Below, piece by piece: positions 14,445-17,891 of a stretch of 17,891 nucleotides of DNA. The stretch's first letter is position 1. Each line of letters opens with the position of its first letter. Both the position numbers and the translations under genes were made by a program. The stretch lies in assembly GCA_902494605.1 (NCBI GenBank), contig CABUUG010000023.1, forward strand, positions 1 through 17,891, written 5' to 3'. The DNA is from an uncultured Collinsella sp. (lineage in GTDB: Bacteria > Actinomycetota > Coriobacteriia > Coriobacteriales > Coriobacteriaceae). The notes below the pieces were generated by a model. The model saw only the letters and a program-made list of their open reading frames with translations. It had not been told where the DNA came from and did not search any database.

Positions 14445-14690
14445 ATGGCTACTCCAAAGATTAGCACTCAGGCGTCCACACCGACTTTCCCCACTGGTGC
14501 CGCTCAGTGCGATCGGTTGCTCCGCGTTAACGATATCCGCGAACTCACTGGCTGGAGCGAAAACACCGCACGCAAGTTTATGCGAGAGTCCGGCAAGCTC
14601 ATCCAGATCCATCGCTCTAATTACATGTTTGAGAGCTCGTTCTACGAGCTTTTCAAGCAGCTTGAAGGTCGTACCGCCCACCTTGATTAG
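14445..14690 (+). CDS. Excisionase-like small helix-turn-helix protein
   Basis: An 81-residue protein. After about 24 polar residues comes a MerR/excisionase-like winged helix: LLRVNDIRELTGWSENTARKF (about 25-45) contains the turn 'ELTGWSENTA', followed by a basic wing (SGKLIQIHRSNYMF) and a helix FYELFKQLEG. It would bind DNA at the element ends or promoters and so steer excision or act as a regulator. AAGGA at 14431-14435 stands 9 bp before the ATG. The next gene starts 9 bp after its stop, so the two are probably one operon. The excisionase role is inferred from size, fold and position after the integrase; a plain transcription regulator is the alternative. Confidence 0.72.
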   Translation: MATPKISTQASTPTFPTGAAQCDRLLRVNDIRELTGWSENTARKFMRESGKLIQIHRSNYMFESSFYELFKQLEGRTAHLD

Positions 14691-14699
14691 GTGGTAAAC

Positions 14700-15086
14700 A
14701 TGAGCGAGCTTCCGTCGATTTCCGACATATTTAGCGATGATGCTACTGAGCAACGAGAGATTACGGGAAAAATGGATAAGGCTATTTTTATTTCAGTGCC
14801 CGAGTGGGCGTGCTGCGTCACCACCGTTGCCGCCGAGCGCCTCATCCTCGGCCTTGTATGGAAGTTTGGAAAACCTTCCAAAAACAAACGGCCCATGGGC
14901 TTCTGCGCTAAAAGCAAATGGATTGAGGATCACTACCGCCTGAGTAAGAACACGATATCCCGGGCCTATACCTCTCTGAAGGATAAGGGGTATATTCAAA
15001 AAGTTGGTGATGGCAGCTGGATGCTTAATTACGCCGCAATCTACCGCGCCGCGATTGAAAACGCTTGGGAGCCTCCGAAACTTTAA
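14700..15086 (+). CDS. Winged-helix protein, possibly replication initiator-like
   Basis: A 128-residue protein with an acidic N-terminus (SISDIFSDDATEQREI). The middle section VTTVAAERLILGLVWKFGK resembles the first helices of helix-turn-helix or RepA-type winged domains. The recognition unit WIEDHYRLSKNTISRAYTSLKDKGYIQKVG (about 80-109) is a clear winged HTH with a beta-wing. The C-terminus (WMLNYAAIYRAAIE) is short. AGGTGG (14689-14694) supports the ATG at 14700 over the GTG at 14691. It follows the excisionase-like gene closely. Small integrative elements often carry such a protein as a replication or copy-control factor; a transcription factor is equally possible. No primase or helicase motif is visible. 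Confidence 0.72.
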   Translation: MSELPSISDIFSDDATEQREITGKMDKAIFISVPEWACCVTTVAAERLILGLVWKFGKPSKNKRPMGFCAKSKWIEDHYRLSKNTISRAYTSLKDKGYIQKVGDGSWMLNYAAIYRAAIENAWEPPKL

Positions 15087-15094
15087 GCCCACAA

Positions 15095-15122
15095 ACCGAC
15101 TATCGAGGTCGTGAGAGTCGGT
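15095..15122. terminator. Possible bidirectional terminator hairpin
   Basis: ACCGACT (15095-15101) pairs perfectly with AGTCGGT (15116-15122) over a 14-nt loop. It lies between the winged-helix gene (stop at 15086) and the stop of the possible leftward gene (15128). Leftwards it is followed by TTGTGGGCTT, a weak U-containing tail; rightwards there is none. Confidence 0.35.
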
Positions 15123-15127
15123 CACCG

Positions 15128-15415
15128 TCAGGATGCCCACAAGAACATGCCGCGGATGTAGAATGAAGCAGGGTCGAACCGAAACAGTTCCCGGACAATT
15201 GGCGTCCGGCCAGACACTTCGATTCGACCCTTTCTCATGCCTGTATCTAAAATACTCCCACAATCACTCTCGACATCTTTAACGCCCTCACCTCCTGCCA
15301 CCAACACGTCGTAGACGCTATTTACAACGAATCGATATGGCCGCCCGTTCTTTAAGGCACGTGTTACCATGAAAACGTGCGGTATTTCTCCAACTGAAAA
15401 CCTGCGTGAACGCAT
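15128..15415 (-). CDS. Hypothetical small protein
   Basis: A leftward frame of 95 residues with protein-like composition. It has a mixed hydrophobic core (PHVFMVTRALKNGRPYRFVV, SVYDVLVAGGEGVKD) and a strand-rich C-terminal part (GRIEVSGRTPIVRELFRFD). No motif is recognised. It fills an otherwise empty gap, is convergent with the winged-helix gene, and a hairpin lies just past its stop. Against it, the best ribosome site (AAAAGG, about 11 bp upstream) is poor and a strong nested inverted repeat (15171-15230) lies inside the frame, which could mean the DNA is structural instead. An internal start at MVTRAL is possible. Function unknown; reality uncertain. Confidence 0.42.
   Translation of the reverse strand: MRSRRFSVGEIPHVFMVTRALKNGRPYRFVVNSVYDVLVAGGEGVKDVESDCGSILDTGMRKGRIEVSGRTPIVRELFRFDPASFYIRGMFLWAS
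15171..15230. repeat. Nested inverted repeats
   Basis: GGGTCGAA (15171-15178) pairs perfectly with TTCGACCC (15223-15230). Inside it, CCGGAC (15191-15196) pairs with GTCCGG (15204-15209) around AATTGGC. The two concentric perfect stems form a two-tier structure of 60 bp in a low-G+C neighbourhood. No terminator tail is seen on the right; the left side is coding only if the small leftward frame is real. Confidence 0.6.
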
Positions 15416-15460
15416 GACTTGAGACGCCTTTTAGAACTCACCGATCGCAGGGCGAACACA

Positions 15461-15525
15461 AATCAACAGCGGCCGTGCATTGTTCCCAGCCATATGGCAT
15501 GGCGGAGCCATGCCCGTTGTTGATT
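15461..15525 (+). promoter_or_regulatory. Structured leader abutting the coiled-coil gene's ribosome site
   Basis: Bases 15461-15477 pair with 15509-15525 over 17 positions with one mismatch and two G/T wobbles; the outer 8 bp are AATCAACA/TGTTGATT. Inside lies a competing perfect hairpin, GGCATGGC (15496-15503) with GCCATGCC (15507-15514), overlapping another palindrome, GCCATATGGC (15489-15498). The long stem and the local hairpin share 15509-15514 and exclude each other. The ribosome site GGAG (15526-15529) starts at the next base. Confidence 0.55.
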
Positions 15526-15538
15526 GGAGTGCCGCACC

Positions 15539-16108
15539 ATGGCAGACGAGAAGAAAATCAGGGAGATCTACGGCGTGAAGTCCGTCCTCGATGAGGCCGC
15601 CGAGCGGATCGAGGCGACGTGGCGGGAGAAGCTGCTGCACGAGACGGGCGACCTCAGGACCGAGAACGCGTTGCTCAGGGCCCAGCTCGACGAATTCAAC
15701 CGCAAGCTCGTCGAGGCGAGAGACCGGAACGAAAGACTTGAGGCCGACTGCAATGAGCGGGTCGCCTTTATCGAGGAGAAGTTCGAGCTCGATACCGCGA
15801 GCCTCGAGCTCGAGAACAACGAGCTCCACGCCGCGAGCGTCAGATACCTCGCCGATGCCAGGGAGCTCGACAGGCAGGTCGTCCAGCTCCATGCCGAGGC
15901 CGTGGCCATGGTCGATGAGATCGAGCGCCTGCGCGGCGAGCGTGACGCCGCGCTGAAAGCCCAAGCCGAGTTGAACGACGCACTCCCGGCCCAGCGCGAC
16001 CTGATGGCCGAGGTCGCCACCCTCAAGGACCGCCTCGCTGCAACCGAACAGCGGGCGGCCGTGGCCGAGGCCAAGGTCGAGGTCATGACCCAGATGAGGG
16101 GCGAGTAG
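15539..16108 (+). CDS. Coiled-coil protein of unknown function
   Basis: A 189-residue, charge-rich protein that is almost wholly helical. After MADEKKIREIYGVKSVLDEAAE, heptad-like spacing of Leu/Val/Ile continues from about residue 35 to 185 (for example LRTENALLRAQLDEF, ELENNELHAASVRYL, EIERLRGERDAALKAQ, VATLKDRLAATEQ). The only likely break is near ALPAQRD. There is no signal peptide, membrane segment or Cys. It would form a rod-like dimer or a scaffold. GGAG at 15526-15529 is 9 bp before the ATG at 15539; the upstream TTG at 15524 lies inside the leader stem and is rejected. It faces the convergent phosphoesterase genes across the 11-bp palindrome array. Base composition is high G+C, unlike the integrase. 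Confidence 0.7.
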   Translation: MADEKKIREIYGVKSVLDEAAERIEATWREKLLHETGDLRTENALLRAQLDEFNRKLVEARDRNERLEADCNERVAFIEEKFELDTASLELENNELHAASVRYLADARELDRQVVQLHAEAVAMVDEIERLRGERDAALKAQAELNDALPAQRDLMAEVATLKDRLAATEQRAAVAEAKVEVMTQMRGE

Positions 16109-16126
16109 GCCACATAGCATCTAATT

Positions 16127-16167
16127 TTCTAGAAACCCTCTAGAGCATTTCTAGGGGGTTTCTAGAA
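16127..16167. repeat. Four TTCTAGAA-like palindromes phased every 11 bp
   Basis: TTCTAGAA (16127), CTCTAGAG (16138), TTCTAGGG (16149) and TTCTAGAA (16160) recur with exactly 11-bp spacing. As a whole, 16127-16144 is complementary to 16150-16167 over 18 positions with one wobble, around a GCATT loop. The last unit overlaps the stop codon of the leftward phosphoesterase gene. It sits between convergent genes, so it may act as a bidirectional terminator, but no T-tract follows on either strand. An operator or recombinase-binding array is the alternative. Confidence 0.8.
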
Positions 16168-16884
16168 CTGAGAACCGGGCGCAGCACTTTCGATCGACAC
16201 GATGTCTCGATAGACCAGGCGATGCCTGTCGTCGCGCCATTCGTCGCCGTGGTAATGCCCGAAGAGCCAGATACGATAGTCGAGCCGCCCTTCGAGCTCG
16301 CCCAGGAAAGTTTGCAGCCGGTCGCCACGATACCCGCGTCCATGCTCGCGGCACAGCACCTCAGCAAGGGCAGCAGGGGCCTCGTGAGTCACAACGCAAT
16401 CGACCCTCCAGCCCACGCGATCGAGCGAGGCGCGGCAGTGCCCCATCTCCTCCTCGCTCGGTATCTCCTCGGGCCACCAGTTCCTCCCCTCCCTGCGATA
16501 CTGCCTGTCGTTGCTCGCGGCACCTCCCATGGTGAGGACCGTGGTCCCCGCGATGTCGTACACCTCACCGCGCATCAGGTGCAGCACGTGCGGTCGCACC
16601 TCATGGACGAGCCCGCCGCTCCACTCCCGCACCGGCAGTTCTGCCAGCATCCGGTGGTTCTCATGGTTGCCGTCTACGAAACACGTGGTCCACGGCTTCG
16701 ACTCGAACCAGTCGAGCCAGTATTTCTCGGCGTTGGATCCATCCCAGACAAAGCCGAAGTCGCCGGCCACGATCACCGCGTCATCGCGCGTCAGCGTGCG
16801 GCCCAGCGGCCAAGACCTGAAGGCGAACCTGCTGGACCCGTACTCGGCCCTGCCGTGCACGTCGCCTGTCACATAGACCGTCAT
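16162..16884 (-). CDS. Metallophosphoesterase, calcineurin-like (copy 1)
   Basis: A 240-residue predicted dinuclear-metal phosphoesterase. All metal motifs are present: GDVHG (D8, H10), GDFG (D42), GNHE (N73, H74), TH (H167) and GHYH (H210, H212). A hydrophobic MRGEVYDIAGTTVLTMGGAASND hairpin strand lies between, typical of this PPP/Mre11-like fold. It has no signal peptide and would act in the cytoplasm; the substrate (phosphoprotein, nucleotide or nucleic acid) cannot be read from sequence. The ATG at 16884 overlaps the stop of the upstream gene (TGATG), and both paralogues then begin MTVYVTGD; an upstream GTG at 16899 is rejected. Its stop lies in the palindrome array. It is clearly paralogous to the next gene. 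Confidence 0.9.
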   Translation of the reverse strand: MTVYVTGDVHGRAEYGSSRFAFRSWPLGRTLTRDDAVIVAGDFGFVWDGSNAEKYWLDWFESKPWTTCFVDGNHENHRMLAELPVREWSGGLVHEVRPHVLHLMRGEVYDIAGTTVLTMGGAASNDRQYRREGRNWWPEEIPSEEEMGHCRASLDRVGWRVDCVVTHEAPAALAEVLCREHGRGYRGDRLQTFLGELEGRLDYRIWLFGHYHGDEWRDDRHRLVYRDIVSIESAAPGSQF

Positions 16885-17609
16885 CAGTACGCACCCCACG
16901 GCAGGAGTTTGTCCCCGAGCCTCACGATCCGGTCATACAGCACCGTGTGCCGTTCGTCCGGGTTGCCGTCTCGGTGAAAATGGCCGTAATACCAATGTTT
17001 ATAGTCCAGGCGGTCCTCGAGCTCGTCGAGGAATCCGGTCAGCCGGTCCACATCGGGGCGCTCCCAGCCTGGGTCCGGGTAGAGCGTCGGCGAGAGCATG
17101 CGCGTGGCGCAGGTATGGGTGATGACGAAGTCGACCTTCCAGCCGACCTCGTCGAGCTTTGTCCGCGCGGTATCGAAATCGCGCTCGTCCGGGAGCTCCT
17201 GAGGCCACCAGCTGGAATAGGGCACGCGGTATTCCCTGTCCACGCTCGTGGCACCGCCCATGGTGAAGACCGTCGAGCCGTCGAGCTCGAAGACCTCCCC
17301 GCGCATGAGGCGGCGGATAGACGAAGTATCCGACAGGCGCTGCGTCAGCCCGCCATGCCACGGTTCCATGGGGCGTTCCTCCCAGTGGTCGAAGCGCTCG
17401 TGGTTGCCGTCGACGAACAGTACCGTGTAGGGGCGCGACTCCAGCCAGGCGATGTCGGCGCATTCCTCGGCAGAGAAATCCCACGGAAAGCCAAAGTCGC
17501 CGGCGACGATGAGGTAGTCGTCGCTGGTAAGGCTATCGCCAAGCTCCCAGTCGCGGAGCTTTTGCATGTCGAGCCCGCCGTGGATGTCGCCCGTCACATA
17601 GACCGTCAT
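16884..17609 (-). CDS. Metallophosphoesterase, calcineurin-like (copy 2)
   Basis: A 241-residue paralogue of copy 1 with the same start (MTVYVTGDIHGG) and complete metal set: D8, H10, D38 in GDFGFPWD, N69-H70 in DGNHERF, TH in FVITHTCATR, and GHFH near the C-terminus. Shared blocks such as RPY.VLFVDGNHE, LMRGEVFELDGSTVFTMGGA, WWPQELP and LDEVGWKVDFV.TH show tandem duplication with later divergence, mostly at the N-terminal 12-35 and the 75-95 loops. The ATG at 17609 overlaps the stop of the third gene by 4 bp (ATGA), and its own stop overlaps copy 1's start. A much longer frame to 17864 reads through the upstream gene out of frame and is not used. Substrate unknown. Confidence 0.9.
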   Translation of the reverse strand: MTVYVTGDIHGGLDMQKLRDWELGDSLTSDDYLIVAGDFGFPWDFSAEECADIAWLESRPYTVLFVDGNHERFDHWEERPMEPWHGGLTQRLSDTSSIRRLMRGEVFELDGSTVFTMGGATSVDREYRVPYSSWWPQELPDERDFDTARTKLDEVGWKVDFVITHTCATRMLSPTLYPDPGWERPDVDRLTGFLDELEDRLDYKHWYYGHFHRDGNPDERHTVLYDRIVRLGDKLLPWGAY

Positions 17610-17891
17610 CGGATCGCCTCTTCCCTCTTGTACGCCGCCAGCTCGCGCTCGACCTGCCTGTCGCCGGTCTCGTTGACCCACCAGGGCCATTTCACCCGGC
17701 CGCACGGCTCGTCGACTCCGGCGAACCATTCCCTCAGCTCGTCGAGGCTCACCGGGGAGTGCCCGTTGGCAGCGCAACCGACGTCGTAGCGCAGAAGGCC
17801 CTGCTTGCGGTTGAACTCGTTGTACGCGCCGCCGCTGCTGTGGATGTGCCCGTGGAGGTGCCACGATCCATGGCTCATGCCCTGCCAGTCG
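17606..17891 (-). CDS. Third metallophosphoesterase, C-terminal part (5' end outside window)
   Basis: Ninety-four residues to the stop, open through the window edge. WHLHGHIHSSGG is the final GHxH metal motif of calcineurin-like phosphoesterases, and RYDVGCAANGHSPVSLDELREWF is the usual tail after it, in which the substrate-side strand is followed by a helix. It then has a Trp/Lys/Glu-rich extension (GRVKWPWWVNETGDRQVERELAAYKREEAIR). It is not a close copy of the other two, whose C-termini differ. The ATG at 17878 is internal, since in-frame DWQG precedes it. The stop overlaps copy 2's ATG, so three phosphoesterases are translationally coupled in one leftward operon. Confidence 0.82.
   Translation of the reverse strand, partial: DWQGMSHGSWHLHGHIHSSGGAYNEFNRKQGLLRYDVGCAANGHSPVSLDELREWFAGVDEPCGRVKWPWWVNETGDRQVERELAAYKREEAIR

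Larger units (their letters stand above)
12742..17891 (+). mobile_element. Left part of a putative integrative element in tRNA-Arg(CCU)
   Basis: Support comes from the broken tRNA at the left edge, the adjacent tyrosine integrase, excisionase-like and winged-helix proteins, and the visibly lower G+C from 12787 to about 15400. The right end is not seen: no second copy of the tRNA-Arg 3' half occurs to the right within the window. The coiled-coil and phosphoesterase genes (15539 onwards) return to high G+C, so they may be cargo of a host-matched element or lie outside a decayed one. Confidence 0.5.

Noticed and set aside
14424..14753. A 109-residue leftward frame over the excisionase-like gene
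   Set aside because: It is antisense to a well-supported HTH gene with a ribosome site and has no recognisable domain.
16222..17789. Two long rightward frames (251 and 280 residues) opposite the phosphoesterases
   Set aside because: They are antisense shadows. They lack ribosome sites and motifs, whereas the leftward frames contain complete metal-binding sets.
16884..17864. Extended 326-residue version of phosphoesterase copy 2
   Set aside because: Its first 85 residues are Arg/Ala/Pro-rich out-of-frame translation of the third phosphoesterase gene; MTVYVTGD at 17609 is the natural start.
1..17891. CRISPR array or insertion-sequence transposase
   Set aside because: No regularly spaced repeats with variable spacers of CRISPR size and no transposase motifs were found. 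The only spaced repeats are the short 11-bp palindromes.

Overview
The window looks like chromosomal DNA of a high-G+C actinobacterium. The most likely group is the Coriobacteriia (Collinsella-like). This is inferred from the FHA/PP2C/SEDS-PBP/PASTA-kinase gene order, the strong C/G bias at third codon positions and the Shine-Dalgarno-led starts. It is not a database result. About two thirds (1-12550) is conserved core genome. The rest (12570-17891) is a tRNA-anchored accessory region.

Core region. A 5'-complete, 3'-truncated dnaX runs leftwards from 1279. Diverging from it is a YcxB-like membrane protein (1395-2102). Then comes a rightward cell-envelope signalling and growth cluster: a Ser/Thr kinase with a polytopic membrane tail (2263-4116), an FhaA-like DUF3662+FHA protein (4113-5126), an FhaB-like membrane FHA protein (5133-5549), a PstP-like PP2C phosphatase (5546-7480), one long ORF that fuses a FtsW/RodA-type SEDS glycosyltransferase to a class B penicillin-binding protein (7497-10367), and PknB with four PASTA repeats (10498-12459). 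Starts and stops overlap or nearly touch from 2263 to 10367, and a textbook terminator closes the cluster at 12512-12551. By the mycobacterial model, the kinases phosphorylate FHA-reader partners and the cell-wall machinery, PstP reverses this, and the PASTA ectodomain senses muropeptide or lipid II. Here the septal/elongation polymerase pair is one polypeptide.

Junction. At 12570-12786 there are two leftward tRNA 3' ends, each followed by its own hairpin terminator, plus a third tRNA-like T-arm half in inverted orientation. The rightmost piece fits positions 32-76 of a tRNA-Arg(CCU) exactly but has no 5' half. This is the expected scar (attL) of an element integrated into that tRNA. Base composition drops immediately to its right.

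Accessory region. A tyrosine integrase (12979-14226) is followed by a palindromic promoter region, a hairpin leader, an excisionase-like HTH protein (14445-14690) and a winged-helix protein (14700-15086). Next is a possible small leftward gene (15128-15415), then a coiled-coil protein (15539-16108) behind a structured leader. An unusual 11-bp-phased array of TTCTAGAA-like palindromes (16127-16167) sits between that gene and a leftward, translationally coupled run of three metallophosphoesterase genes, the first of which is cut by the window end. No intact tRNA-Arg copy lies to the right, so the element either continues past 17891 or is decayed. The most notable items are the SEDS-PBP fusion, the tandem tRNA scars, the phased palindrome array and the coiled-coil/phosphoesterase cargo.
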